Assembly: GCA_902801425.1 (NCBI GenBank)
Contig: CADCIQ010000039.1
Span: 1 to 55,256 of the forward strand
Reading direction: 5' to 3'
Length of the DNA stretch: 55,256 nt
Source of the DNA: an uncultured Bacteroidales bacterium
Lineage (GTDB): Bacteria > Bacteroidota > Bacteroidia > Bacteroidales > Bacteroidaceae
A program made the translations under genes and the position numbers. Positions 41,914 to 51,400 of the stretch are shown one piece after another (position 1 is the first letter of the stretch; every line of letters starts with the position of its first letter). Under the pieces are notes generated by a model. That model was not told the DNA's origin and searched no databases. It saw nothing but the letters and a program-made list of their open reading frames with translations.

Positions 41914-42474
41914 TTAGAACTTGATCTCTGGAGCCTTTTCGTGAGCAGCACGGTCGTTTGCTGGAATCTCGAACATTGGTTCTTTCTTAAAGCCAAACAT
42001 ACTAGCGATGATGTTGCTAGGAAAACTTTGAACGGCATTATTCAGTTCCTTTGTAGCAGAGTTGAAGAAGCGACGAACAGACGCAAGCTTGTTCTCGATG
42101 TCAGAAAGCTCATTTTGCAATTGGAGGAAGTTCTGGTTAGCCTTGAGTTCTGGATAAGCTTCTACTGCCACACGAAGACCTGAAAGAGCTGCACCAAGAG
42201 CATTATCAGCTTGAACGCGGTCGTTGATAGATGTAGCGTTCATACAAGCAGAACGAGCGGCTGTTACCTTCTCAAGAAGCTCACGCTCGTGGGTGGCATA
42301 TCCCTTTACAGTTGCAACCAACTGTGGTACGAGATCGTAACGCTGCTTGAGCTGAACATCGATATTTGCAAATGCGTTCTCGCGGTTGTTACGAAGCTTT
42401 ACGAGGTTGTTGTACATGCTGATGAGGACCAAAGCGATGATCAATACAGCTACGATAACGATAATAGTTGTCAT
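41914..42474 (-). CDS. lemA: LemA family membrane protein
   Basis: A 186-residue protein with one N-terminal transmembrane helix (MTTIIVIVAVLIIALVLISM) and the LemA coiled-coil core: NRENAFANIDVQLKQRYDLV, VPQLVATVKGYATHERELLE, AYPELKANQNFLQLQNELSD, FNSATKELNNAVQSFPSNII. LemA proteins are usually paired with an M48 protease, as here. ATG 42474 is chosen; the longer in-frame start (42525) runs into a GC-rich repeat. Confidence 0.93.
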   Translation of the reverse strand: MTTIIVIVAVLIIALVLISMYNNLVKLRNNRENAFANIDVQLKQRYDLVPQLVATVKGYATHERELLEKVTAARSACMNATSINDRVQADNALGAALSGLRVAVEAYPELKANQNFLQLQNELSDIENKLASVRRFFNSATKELNNAVQSFPSNIIASMFGFKKEPMFEIPANDRAAHEKAPEIKF

Positions 42475-42490
42475 GTTAGTATGAATTATA

Positions 42491-42537
42491 AGCCCCTCAC
42501 CCGTCCTTCGGACACCCTCTCCCAAAGGGGGCGAGGG
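42491..42537. repeat. GC-rich palindromic repeat upstream of lemA
   Basis: CCCCTCACCCGTCCTTCGGA and ACCCTCTCCCAAAGGGGGCG (42493-42532) form a compact hairpin cluster of the same family as 14139-14180 and 19626-19713. Confidence 0.65.
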
Positions 42538-42611
42538 AAAATATACATTTTTAGGTTAATGGGGAATGGTTAATTAATTATTAATATCTTATTTAAATCT
42601 CTTAATCTCTT

Positions 42612-42666
42612 CCAGAAAAGGGCGCAATGTCATAAGGAATCGCGATTTCCTCACAACATTGCGCCC
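42612..42666 (-). terminator. Terminator of the rlmN-to-secG operon
   Basis: ACATTGCGCCC (42656-42666) pairs with GGGCGCAATGT (42620-42630), with an extra inner stem AGGAA/TTCCT around CGCGA. On the minus strand it is followed by CTTTTCTGG. Confidence 0.8.
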
Positions 42667-42694
42667 AATGTTTCTTTGTTAAGGAAGTGGTCTC

Positions 42695-43069
42695 TTACTT
42701 CTTCTCCTCTGCTGGAGCTGCAGGAGTTGCAGCAGGAGCCTGCTGAGCGTCAGCTGCTGGTGCAGCACCGAAGCCCTGAACATTGTTAGGGTTTGTTGTG
42801 CTCTGCTCAGTAGCAGCCTTCTCGATAACGCTGCCCTCAGTAGCAGCACTTGGAGCTACGTAAGCACAGATAACGCTGATAACAACCATAGCAGCAGCGA
42901 GAGTCCAAGTAGTCTTCTCGATGAAGTTTGTTGTCTGGCGAACGCCAAATGAAGAGTTTGCGCTACTGAAAGCGCTGGCGAGACCACCGCCCTTTGATTC
43001 CTGGATAAGTACGATACCAATCATACATAATGATGCCAGGACAATCAGAATTACGAATAAAATGTACAT
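42695..43069 (-). CDS. secG: Protein translocase subunit SecG
   Basis: A 124-residue SecG, an auxiliary subunit of the SecYEG channel. It has a first transmembrane helix (MYILFVILIVLASLCMIGIV), the conserved VLIQESKGGGLASAFSSANS loop, a second helix (TWTLAAAMVVISVICAYVAP) and a long Ala/Pro-rich, low-complexity C-terminus (about 85-124), as is common in Bacteroidota. It is the last gene of the operon, followed by a strong terminator. Confidence 0.94.
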   Translation of the reverse strand: MYILFVILIVLASLCMIGIVLIQESKGGGLASAFSSANSSFGVRQTTNFIEKTTWTLAAAMVVISVICAYVAPSAATEGSVIEKAATEQSTTNPNNVQGFGAAPAADAQQAPAATPAAPAEEKK

Positions 43070-43136
43070 TTTTTGTTTTTAAATTATAATTTAATGATTT
43101 GTTGTTTATCTTCTTTATTCTAATATCACAACACAT

Positions 43137-43898
43137 TTACTTCTCGATTTTCTGCCCGCTGTTGACGATAAGTTTCTCGAGAAAACGTATTTGATCTGCA
43201 AAGTAAGCATTTTTTTTTGGAATATTCAAATTTAAACGCTTAATAATTTCTAAAGCCTTCAAATATTTGCCTTGTTTTATGTAAATTCCTGCCAAAGTCT
43301 CGGTTAGATACTCTTCTTCAGGCAATTTCTCACTATCTTCCGGTTCTGTGGAAACTTCCGGTTTGTACTCCGGCTTGTCTTGCAAGTTGAAGCCGTCTCC
43401 TTCGATGAATGTGTCAATAAGACTCTGGCCTTTCATCTCAGGCTCATAGGTCTCTTCCTCGCTGGTTTCTTCCTCAAAGTCGGTAGCAATGAGATATGAG
43501 ATATAATCTATGGTGGCATCAGCAGCAGTAGGCTTTCTGTGGTGTACCTTCTCTTCTGTCTTTTCGTTTTCTGTCTCCTCCGCATCAGCCGGAATTGACG
43601 AAAGGAAGTTATCGATAAGAGAAACTGTACGGTTACCTTCTGGTATCTGTACTTGTGGACGCTTTGGCTTGTAATGATTAGCCTCTACGAGATTGAATAT
43701 CACCCTGCGGTCTGTGATATATGCAGCGGCACGGCGTAATTCCTCATCAAAAGTGGGATCATGAAGCAGATACAGATTCTGGAGCATAAGCAGACGAGCC
43801 GTCTGATAGAACGGATACAACGCTATCAGACTTCGCAGGTCATAAAGGGTCTCCTTATTGAGCTGCTCTGGATGTTTTATGAGTTCTGTTATATTCAA
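43137..43898 (-). CDS. Conserved protein with TPR-like end, SecG neighbour
   Basis: A 253-residue cytoplasmic protein. The N-terminal part (NKETLYDLRSLIALYPFYQT) and the C-terminal part (LTETLAGIYIKQGKYLKALE, IIKRLNLNIPKKNAYFADQI) look like TPR-type helices. The middle (about 90-190) is acidic and low in complexity. Proteins of this shape sit between lptE and secG in many Bacteroidales, and their role is unknown. The spacing from lptE is 64 bp. Confidence 0.8.
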   Translation of the reverse strand: MNITELIKHPEQLNKETLYDLRSLIALYPFYQTARLLMLQNLYLLHDPTFDEELRRAAAYITDRRVIFNLVEANHYKPKRPQVQIPEGNRTVSLIDNFLSSIPADAEETENEKTEEKVHHRKPTAADATIDYISYLIATDFEEETSEEETYEPEMKGQSLIDTFIEGDGFNLQDKPEYKPEVSTEPEDSEKLPEEEYLTETLAGIYIKQGKYLKALEIIKRLNLNIPKKNAYFADQIRFLEKLIVNSGQKIEK

Positions 43899-43962
43899 TC
43901 CTTTAACTAAATTACAAATTACCTATCTACTTTCTACTATCTACTTTACTCTTTACGCTCTT

Positions 43963-44490
43963 TTACCAATTCGCCACAGTTGCATTGAAAATCTGGTCAC
44001 AGATATCCTTGCACATCTGCGTTACGAGTTCATCCTGAACGGCATTAAGACTTTGCTTGCTATCATAAGTGGTCGTGGCGGTAAATGATTTCTCAAAGTC
44101 CTCGGAATGGTTCACGTTATTGGTGAAACGGACATTCACGGTCATTGAGAGCTCTGTCTGGGCAGAATATCCATCAGCAGCAACAGATTTGTTTCTCTGC
44201 TGATACTGCGTTATCTCGCCCTCAATCTTCAAGTCTCCGTTACGACGCACCTGAGACAGACGAGTATTGTTTGCAAACTTATCCTTCAGCTCGTTGTTGA
44301 ACATCGGCCCCATCGGTCCCCAAACGTATGAGGAGCGGATTGGGAAGTCCGCAATCTGTATTGTCTTTGTCTTTGTATAGTCGATGCTGGAAGCATTGAA
44401 CTTGTATATGCCGCAAGAAACAAGGGTTGTAAGCGTTACGATTGCGCAAACCGCAAGACATAATATATAATAAGGAGTCTTAATCTTCAT
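43963..44490 (-). CDS. lptE: LptE-like LPS-assembly lipoprotein
   Basis: A 175-residue lipoprotein with signal sequence MKIKTPYYILCLAVCAIVTL and a lipobox VSCGIYKF. The body fits the LptE family: YTKTKTIQIADFPIRSSYVW, LRSQ-type middle with NNTRLSQVRRNGDLKIEGEI, and TELSMTVNVRFTNNVN. LptE plugs and guides the LptD barrel that inserts lipopolysaccharide in the outer membrane. The start overlaps the end of the upstream regulator gene by 11 bp; in-frame starts 44490 and 44499 are both possible. Confidence 0.88.
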   Translation of the reverse strand: MKIKTPYYILCLAVCAIVTLTTLVSCGIYKFNASSIDYTKTKTIQIADFPIRSSYVWGPMGPMFNNELKDKFANNTRLSQVRRNGDLKIEGEITQYQQRNKSVAADGYSAQTELSMTVNVRFTNNVNHSEDFEKSFTATTTYDSKQSLNAVQDELVTQMCKDICDQIFNATVANW

Positions 44491-45724
44491 TGAGCCCATA
44501 CTGTTTAATCTGTCTGTAAAGTGTGCGGTCTGATATTCCCAGTTCGGCAGCCGCTTTTTTCCTGTTGCCACCGTTGCGATCAAGTGCCTTCTGCAAGAGG
44601 GTACGGCGTACATCGGTTATGTTGAGAACCTCTGGCTCCTGAACCTCCTCTGCAACGGCATATTCCATTTGTTGTGCAGTTGGAGTATATTGCTGTCCTT
44701 GCTGCATATTAGGCACATAGCCCTGCGGAATCTGCTGGGTGTTAGCTGAATATCCCGGCATCTGTTGTGGCATCGTAGCCTGATTGTCGAGCTTGTCACG
44801 AAGTCCGTTAAGTTCACGACGCAAATCGCTGACATTGCCCTTCAGATCGTAGAGAATCTTATAGAGCAGTTCACGCTCACTTTCGTATGAATGACTATCG
44901 CCCGAAGAAAGCGGAGCAAGCATTGTGCTCTCTGGATCAACAGGAATAAACTTCTTCAGTTCTTCCTCATCCACCATTCTTTCTCTACACAAAACGGACA
45001 TCTGCTCTGTGATATGCTTGAGCTGACGGATGTTTCCCGGCCACTTATACTTCATCAGCATAAGCTTTGCGCCATCTGTCAGTTCGATGCGAGGCAAACG
45101 ATACTTCTCTGCCATCTGCATGGCAAACAAGCGGAAAAGCAGTACAATATCATTACCACGGTCACGCAAAGGTGGCATCTGAATAGGAATGGTATTAAGT
45201 CGATAATACAGATCCTCACGGAAACGCCCCTCGCTTATTGCCTTACGTACATTTACGTTTGTAGCGGCCACGATGCGCACATCGGTCTTTCTTATTGCCT
45301 GACCGCCTACGCGAATATATTCACCTGTCTCAAGTACACGAAGAAGCCTTGCCTGAGTAGCCATAGGAAGCTCTCCAACCTCATCAAGGAAGATAGTGCC
45401 CTTGTTGGCAATACCGAAATATCCTTCGCTCTCGCCTACTGCACCTGTGAAAGCACCTTTCTCGTGTCCGAAAAGTTCAGAGTCTATAGTGCCTTCTGGT
45501 ATTGAACCGCAGTTGATTGCGAAGTAACGCTCATGATGTCGTGGTGACAAATCGTGAATGACACGTGGAATAATCTCCTTACCCACTCCACTCTCACCTT
45601 CTATGAGGACGGAGAGGTCTGTGGATGCCACCTGAATAGCAACATCCAGAGCTCGGTTCAAAGCATCGCAGTTGCCCACGATGTTATACCTGCGCTTTAT
45701 GTCCTGAAGTTCAACGGTCTTCAT
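44480..45724 (-). CDS. Sigma-54-type AAA+ transcriptional regulator without receiver domain
   Basis: A 414-residue bacterial enhancer-binding protein. The AAA+ core starts almost at the N-terminus: GESGVGKE (Walker A, 43-50), GAFTGA loop (90-95, sigma-54 contact), GTIFLDEVGELP (Walker B) and FREDLYYRLNTIPI. A Gln/Pro-rich linker (about 315-355) leads to a Fis-type helix-turn-helix AAAELGISDRTLYRQIKQYG. There is no receiver or sensor domain in front, so control must come from a partner or from expression level. It sits inside an operon for RNA modification and envelope assembly. Confidence 0.93.
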   Translation of the reverse strand: MKTVELQDIKRRYNIVGNCDALNRALDVAIQVASTDLSVLIEGESGVGKEIIPRVIHDLSPRHHERYFAINCGSIPEGTIDSELFGHEKGAFTGAVGESEGYFGIANKGTIFLDEVGELPMATQARLLRVLETGEYIRVGGQAIRKTDVRIVAATNVNVRKAISEGRFREDLYYRLNTIPIQMPPLRDRGNDIVLLFRLFAMQMAEKYRLPRIELTDGAKLMLMKYKWPGNIRQLKHITEQMSVLCRERMVDEEELKKFIPVDPESTMLAPLSSGDSHSYESERELLYKILYDLKGNVSDLRRELNGLRDKLDNQATMPQQMPGYSANTQQIPQGYVPNMQQGQQYTPTAQQMEYAVAEEVQEPEVLNITDVRRTLLQKALDRNGGNRKKAAAELGISDRTLYRQIKQYGLNED

Positions 45725-45726
45725 AT

Positions 45727-45780
45727 CGTAAGAATTACTAATTACTTGATTTAGTAATTATTAATTATGAATTACTAACT
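45727..45780. repeat. AATTAC-family inverted repeat
   Basis: GTAAGAATTACTAATTAC (45728-45745) and GTAATTATTAATTATGAATT (45754-45773) are inverted copies between the PdxA-like gene and the sigma-54-type regulator gene. The last residues (SNS) and stop codon of the PdxA-like protein are encoded by the repeat. Confidence 0.7.
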
Positions 45781-46874
45781 TCCTTGTTCTCTTCTTTCTT
45801 TTCAGAGTCTGTCTTGCTTTCCGAAGCCTCACCCTTTGGAGCAGACTCCTTCTGTTCGCCATCCTCTGGACGCTTCTTAACAGCAAAGCGAACCTTCTCG
45901 CCATCCTCGCGACGCTCGTGATACATCTTTGGCAATGGGTTTGCATATGGAAGGTCGAAGAAATAGCGACTACGATACACATCAATACATGTATAGATAG
46001 CCTCACGGAATGAATCAACGGTGGCTTTATTATCGCCGTCAATCTTCACCGGAGAGATCACCAGTGGAGCTATGCCGGCAGCTAATGCTATTCCGTTTCC
46101 ATCATACATGGAAAGGAATGGAGCCTGGGCCTGTTCGCGTGTCATGGTCAGAACTGCATCAAAGTCAAGATGCTTGCCTGACTCAAAGAAATCAGCGTAT
46201 GCGTAAGGACCGAACACAGGAATACCAGTATTCACGAGTTTGCTTACAGCTGGAGCGATAACCTTTATCTCAATAGATTCCTCGTCTGGCTTTATCTCTG
46301 GGTTTAGTGAAAGGATAGCCACACGTGGATTGTCCTGACGGAGATCGCGTCTCAATGTGCTGTGCATGACGCGTGCCTTTGTCTCAATGCTATCTGTCGT
46401 AATGTTAGCGATGTCATTGCTTTCAGCCACCACGTATGCCACACACAACTGATTGGTGCACATCAATGGTATAGCCTTTATGTCGTTCTCCTGACGCTTT
46501 ATCACTTGATTTGGAATAACGGCATTACGAAGCTGGTTCGTAACCTCCCTCGACATTGGCACCACGATGAAAGCATCAAACAAGTCTGCCTCATACTCCT
46601 TCTTTGCTACTTCGACGGCATTACGCCCTGTGATATCCACGAAGTTGAGGGCATCGGGATCTGCCTGTGATGCGTTGCCTACTACCAGAGCATTATATCT
46701 TATCTGCAAGCGACTGCTTTCCTGCTTGAGCATATGCAAAGAGCCATACACCACAGGAGTGAATATCTCCAGTATCTCAGGCTCGAAGAAAGCCTCAAGT
46801 ATGAGATCGTGAGCATTGGCGTTATTCTCGTCAAGCACTATAGCTATGCGTATTTTCCTATTTAATTCTTTCAT
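45765..46874 (-). CDS. PdxA-like protein lacking the metal-binding histidines
   Basis: A 369-residue protein with the overall plan of 4-hydroxythreonine-4-phosphate dehydrogenase (PdxA). It keeps the order VAILSLNPEIKPDEESIEIK, IAPAVSKLVNTGIPVFGPYA, FDAVLTMTREQAQAPFLSMY, GNGIALAAGIAPLVISP. The three metal ligands of true PdxA are lost: the NPHAGE motif reads NPEIKP, the YHDQG motif reads TREQA, and the THxPL region reads VAESND. A K/E-rich low-complexity tail (about 330-369) follows. It is probably not an active dehydrogenase and may have a structural or regulatory role. It overlaps rlmN by 17 bp, so the two are translationally coupled. Confidence 0.78.
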   Translation of the reverse strand: MKELNRKIRIAIVLDENNANAHDLILEAFFEPEILEIFTPVVYGSLHMLKQESSRLQIRYNALVVGNASQADPDALNFVDITGRNAVEVAKKEYEADLFDAFIVVPMSREVTNQLRNAVIPNQVIKRQENDIKAIPLMCTNQLCVAYVVAESNDIANITTDSIETKARVMHSTLRRDLRQDNPRVAILSLNPEIKPDEESIEIKVIAPAVSKLVNTGIPVFGPYAYADFFESGKHLDFDAVLTMTREQAQAPFLSMYDGNGIALAAGIAPLVISPVKIDGDNKATVDSFREAIYTCIDVYRSRYFFDLPYANPLPKMYHERREDGEKVRFAVKKRPEDGEQKESAPKGEASESKTDSEKKEENKEVSNS

Positions 46875-47886
46875 ATATCTTTTTCGTACTCAGCAACCCG
46901 CAGGCAGCAAAAATATCCTGCCCTCGTGATGCCCTTATTGTGGTAAAGATTCCATGCTGTGTGAGATAGTCGCGCAGCACCTCCATTTTCTTCTCGTCGG
47001 AGGTTTTCAAAGGCGCATCAGGTATCTGGTGGAACCTTATCAGATTAATTCTGCAATCCAAGCCCTTCAGCAGATTAACTATTGCACGAGCGTGAGTCAT
47101 AGAGTCGTTCAAACCGTCAAAGACGATGTACTCAAATGACAGTCTTCTCTGATGCGAGAAGTCATATTGCCTTAGCAGTTCCACTACCTCCTCAATGCCC
47201 ATACCCTTCTGTGCCGGCATCAACGTGGCACGCTGTTCTGGAATTGGGGAATGCAGACTTATTGCCACGTGACATTCGCTCTCGTCAAGGAATCGCTTCA
47301 GTTTATTGCGAACTCCCACGCTGCTCACCGTTATTCTCTTCGGGCTCCACGCATACCCCCATTCTGCCGTCAGCACTTCAGTTGCACGAAGCACGTTATC
47401 GAGGTTATCCATTGGCTCTCCCTGTCCCATAAACACGATGTTTGTCAATCGTTCAGCTTCAGGAAGGGAATAAATCTGATTGAGAATGTCAGCAGCCGTG
47501 AGCGAACCTTCAAATCCTTGTTTGCCTGTCTGGCAGAAAAGGCAGTTCATCTTGCAACCCACCTGACACGAAACGCACAACGTGGCGCGATCCTTATCTG
47601 GAATGAAGACGGTCTCAACGAACTTGCCCGAAGCCACGGGGAACAGATACTTGATTGTACCGTCAACAGAATGTTGGGCGTCAATATTCTCCATTACACC
47701 GATGCAATACTGCTCTGCCAGCTTTTCGCGATTAGCCTTTGATATGTTGGTCATTTCCGCTATGTCACGAACATGAGAGCCGTATATCCACTTCGCAATC
47801 TGTCCGCCTGTGAAAGCGGGCATTCCAAGGGAGCGAGCCACTTCCTTGAGTTCTGCGAGAGTCATTCCGAGTAATGGGGTTTTCAT
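46858..47886 (-). CDS. rlmN: Dual-specificity RNA methyltransferase RlmN
   Basis: A 342-residue radical-SAM enzyme that methylates C2 of A2503 in 23S rRNA and A37 of some tRNAs. The radical-SAM cluster is in CQVGCKMNCLFCQTGKQGFE (CxxxCxxC). Other family marks are NIVFMGQGEPMDNLDNV, RITVSSVGVRNKL, ISLHSPIPEQRATLMPAQ and the late Cys in SRGQDIFAACGLL. It is the first gene of the operon, with a promoter at 48009-48039 and a leader carrying a TACACGC/GCGTGTA hairpin. Confidence 0.95.
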   Translation of the reverse strand: MKTPLLGMTLAELKEVARSLGMPAFTGGQIAKWIYGSHVRDIAEMTNISKANREKLAEQYCIGVMENIDAQHSVDGTIKYLFPVASGKFVETVFIPDKDRATLCVSCQVGCKMNCLFCQTGKQGFEGSLTAADILNQIYSLPEAERLTNIVFMGQGEPMDNLDNVLRATEVLTAEWGYAWSPKRITVSSVGVRNKLKRFLDESECHVAISLHSPIPEQRATLMPAQKGMGIEEVVELLRQYDFSHQRRLSFEYIVFDGLNDSMTHARAIVNLLKGLDCRINLIRFHQIPDAPLKTSDEKKMEVLRDYLTQHGIFTTIRASRGQDIFAACGLLSTKKIYERIK

Positions 47887-48008
47887 ATCTTTTTTATTTT
47901 GTCAAGCTCATAAATGCGAAACGAATCCAACGTGCCAGGCATCATTACACGCAGCAAGAAGCGCGTGTATTGCTCTGAAAGCAGGCGCACGTTTCAATTT
48001 TGCAAGTG

Positions 48009-48039
48009 CAAAGATATAAAAAATCTGCCAAATTGGCAA
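48009..48039 (-). promoter_or_regulatory. Promoter of the rlmN operon
   Basis: On the minus strand, TATCTTTG (complement of 48009-48016) lies 20 bp from TTG (complement of 48037-48039). Confidence 0.68.
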
Positions 48040-48194
48040 GCCTTGGCGACATTTTTTCGTGTTTTTAATAAAAGAAAGGTGAAATTAGTTAGAAAAGAAA
48101 CGATATAAGTTCATTATTGCTCGTGTGGAATGGCGTTTCTGAAACAACTGTAATCTGTAAGAACTGTAAGATTTCACGACTCAGCGGACAAATA

Positions 48195-48225
48195 TTGCAT
48201 GAGTGAGAGAAAAATATTACCTTTG
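48195..48225 (+). promoter_or_regulatory. Distal plus-strand promoter in front of the fusion gene
   Basis: TTG 48195-48197, a 20-bp spacer and TACCTTTG 48218-48225. It is 268 bp before the start codon, so it makes a long leader or drives a separate small RNA. Confidence 0.55.
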
Positions 48226-48299
48226 CATGCGGGATGAGGTGATAGCTGCAGGGTGATGGATGTCAAGTGTTGGGGTTGCATAAAATACGACGAAAGTCC

Positions 48300-48365
48300 G
48301 TTGTGCCTTCGCTATGCCTCCGCTATGGCTCTGCTATAATAGCAGAGAAATAGCAGAGCGAAAGC
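48300..48365. repeat. GCTATG-type repeats and hairpin
   Basis: Short units (TTCGCTATG, CCGCTATGG, TCTGCTATA) are followed by their complement (ATAGCAGA, ATAGCAGAGCGAAAG), forming the palindrome TCTGCTATAATAGCAGA and a longer outer stem. It is similar in style to 17009-17120. Confidence 0.6.
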
Positions 48366-48449
48366 CTCCTATGTCCTTGAGCAATGCAGAGTCATGGGAC
48401 ATTAAGTGCTAAAATATGTAAAAAATTAGCATATTCAACATTAATTTCG

Positions 48450-48457
48450 TACCTTTG
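48450..48457 (+). promoter_or_regulatory. Proximal -7 box of the fusion gene
   Basis: TACCTTTG, 35 bp before the ATG at 48493. The -33 position has only TTAG, so this promoter is weak or activator-dependent. Confidence 0.5.
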
Positions 48458-48492
48458 CCAAATATAATCCTAAATTAGAACTAAAGACAATT

Positions 48493-51400
48493 ATGCAAAA
48501 TAGAATAGACAAATTCTTTTCCTCTGATGATGCCGTAGCCGTCATGCCCTTGGTCGGCGGAATGGCTTCTTCCGAGACTGTATCTAAGATCAGCTCTCTC
48601 GCTACTGCCGACTACGTGCTCCTTTCACAAAAGGAAACGCCTGTATCCATCGAGCCTGATGCCTTGCGCAGACTCGTTTCTGCAGCCGATAATACGGGTG
48701 CAGCTATGGTGTATGCCGACCACTATACCGTTACGGAAGGCAAGACGGAGAAACATCCCGCAATAGACTATTTCATCGGTTCTATCCGCGACGACTTTGA
48801 CTTCGGACAGCTTCTTCTCATCCGCACATCCCTACTCCAAGAGTTCGTTTCTGAAGCCAAGATGGAATATAAGTTTGCGGCTCTCTATGCCCTCCGTCTG
48901 TTCCTTTCACGCAAGGGCGAGATATTCCATCTGAACGAGTATCTGTATCGTGAAGAGGAACTTGACACCCGCAAGAGTGGCGAGAAGCAGTTTGACTATG
49001 TGAACCCTCGCAACCGTGAGGTGCAGATTGAAATGGAGCGTGCTGCTACCGAGCATCTTGAGGCTATCGGAGCAAGGGTAGATACTTCAAAACGCATAAT
49101 TCCCGACTTCGATGAGCAGGAGTTCGAGACTGAAGCTTCGGTAATCATCCCTGTATTCAATCGAGCAAAGACCGTGGCAGATGCCGTGAAGAGTGCTTTG
49201 TCGCAGACTGCAAAGTTCAAATACAATGTGATTGTTGTTGACAACCATTCAACCGATGGAACCACGGAGATTCTGAGCGAATTGTCTTCAAATCCGCAGC
49301 TTGTGCATATCATTCCTGAGCGTACAGACCTCGGAATAGGCGGTTGCTGGAACCTTGCCGTGAACGATTCACGTTGTGGACGATTTGCCGTACAGCTTGA
49401 TTCTGACGATTTGTATTCAAGTCCAAACACGCTTCAGAAGGTTGTTGATGCCTTCTATCAGCAGCAGGCGACTATGGTTATAGGCGCATATCGCATGTGT
49501 GATTTCGACCTTAACACCTTACCTCCAGGCATTATTAACCACAAGGAATGGACCGATGAGAACGGACCTAACAATGCGTTACGTATCAACGGATTAGGTG
49601 CGCCTCGTGCATTCTTTACTCCAATACTTCGCCACATAGGATTCCCTAACACGAGCTATGGCGAGGACTATGCCCTCGGACTTGCTTTTTCACGTAAATA
49701 TCGCATAGGCCGTATCTATGACGAGTTGTACCTTTGCCGTCGCTGGGGAGGAAACTCAGATGCTGCCCTTTCCATCGACAGAATCAACGCGAACAACTTA
49801 TATAAGGATAGATTGCGCACGATGGAGATTATAGCGCGTCAGGCCATGAATCAAGGCAAGGTGACGGATGCGGACAGCGCATTAAACCGTTTCTTTGAAC
49901 GTCAGCTTATAGTATGGAGCGATGCAGAGAAACGCTATAACGACCTGAGAAACGTTAAGGTGAAGGCGTTAGGTGATGTGAAGGTGCAGTTTAACCCTGC
50001 GAGAATGGTTTCAACGGGCGCAAAGATTGACAAGACTTCGCTTGAGAAACGCCCTTGCTTCCTTTGTCGTGAGAATCGTCCAAAGCAGCAGATGGTACAT
50101 ACGATAAGGAACTCTCAAGGTGCACCTGTGCTTGAGCTTCTCGTAAATCCGTTCCCTATCCTTCCGCAGCATTTCACGCTTCCAAGCACGGAACACGAGC
50201 CACAGGCAATAATGGCACGCTATGGCGAGATACATCGTGTATTGACAAAATACCCGGAGTTGATGGTATTCTATAACGGTCCTAAGTGCGGAGCATCTGC
50301 TCCCGACCATCTTCATCTTCAGGCAGGAACATCGGGCATAGTACCTTTGCAGACGCAATGGAAGCGCATATCGCATAACATCACCACGCTGTTCTCATTG
50401 TCGGAAACAGAGAGCATAAGTCTCGTGAGCGACTATGTATGTCCGGCTTTCGTGATAAGAAGCCAGAGTGTAGATGGCGACAAGAAATTATTCAAGAGAT
50501 TATATAAGGCATTTGCTTATCTTTCTCAGAATCAAGATAGTGAAGAGCCGATGATGAATATACTTGCTTGGCGTGAGGACAAGGATTTCGTATCAGTCAT
50601 CATTCCTCGTGCAAAGCATCGTCCTGATTGCTATACAGCAGAGGGAAATGCCCAATTCATCGTTTCTCCCGGGGCATTGGATATGGCTGGACTTATCATA
50701 ACTCCACGACAGGAGGACTTTGACCGTATGACACAAGATATTGCCTACGGTATTCTTCAGGAAGTGGGTGTAACGGCAGATTTTGCAAAAAGACTTGCCA
50801 ATGAAATCGCATCTCCTTCAACTGTCAATTCTCAATTATCAACTGTCAATTCCAAGCAGCCTGAAGTAAAAGTGGGCATTATAAGTGCTTCGAAGATAGA
50901 GTTCACGCTCAATACCCCATATACAGCAAAGGGTAAGGAAATTACAGGTCCGCAGGTTGTGGAATTCTCAGAGGGCGGCATTCTGTGGAACGGTAATCAA
51001 TATCAGCATCTTACCTTCCGCCCGAAGCCTAACGCTCAAACACCTAATTTCGCTATTTCCGACGTAATCATCGGTGTGAACTTCCATTGGGAACGCAAGC
51101 AGACACAGACTTTCGTCGGTACTCTGAGACTGGTTGTGGAAGAGGATAAGATATGCGCTATCAACGTGTTACCTGTGGAGCGATACCTTGAAAGTGTTAT
51201 TTCAAGTGAGATGTCGGCTACATCAAGTTTGGAACTTCTCAAGGCACATGCCGTTATCTCACGTTCATGGCTCCTTGCTCAGATAGAAAAGCGTAACAGG
51301 CTTCAGAAGTCAGCCAACTCTTTCTTCTCTTTTACTAAGAAGGATGATATGCTTATTCGCTGGTATGACCGCGAGGATCACACGATATTCGATGTTTGTG

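Noticed and set aside
45765-46874. Annotation as active pyridoxine-biosynthesis enzyme PdxA
   Set aside because: All three expected metal-binding His motifs are changed, so only the fold relationship is supported.
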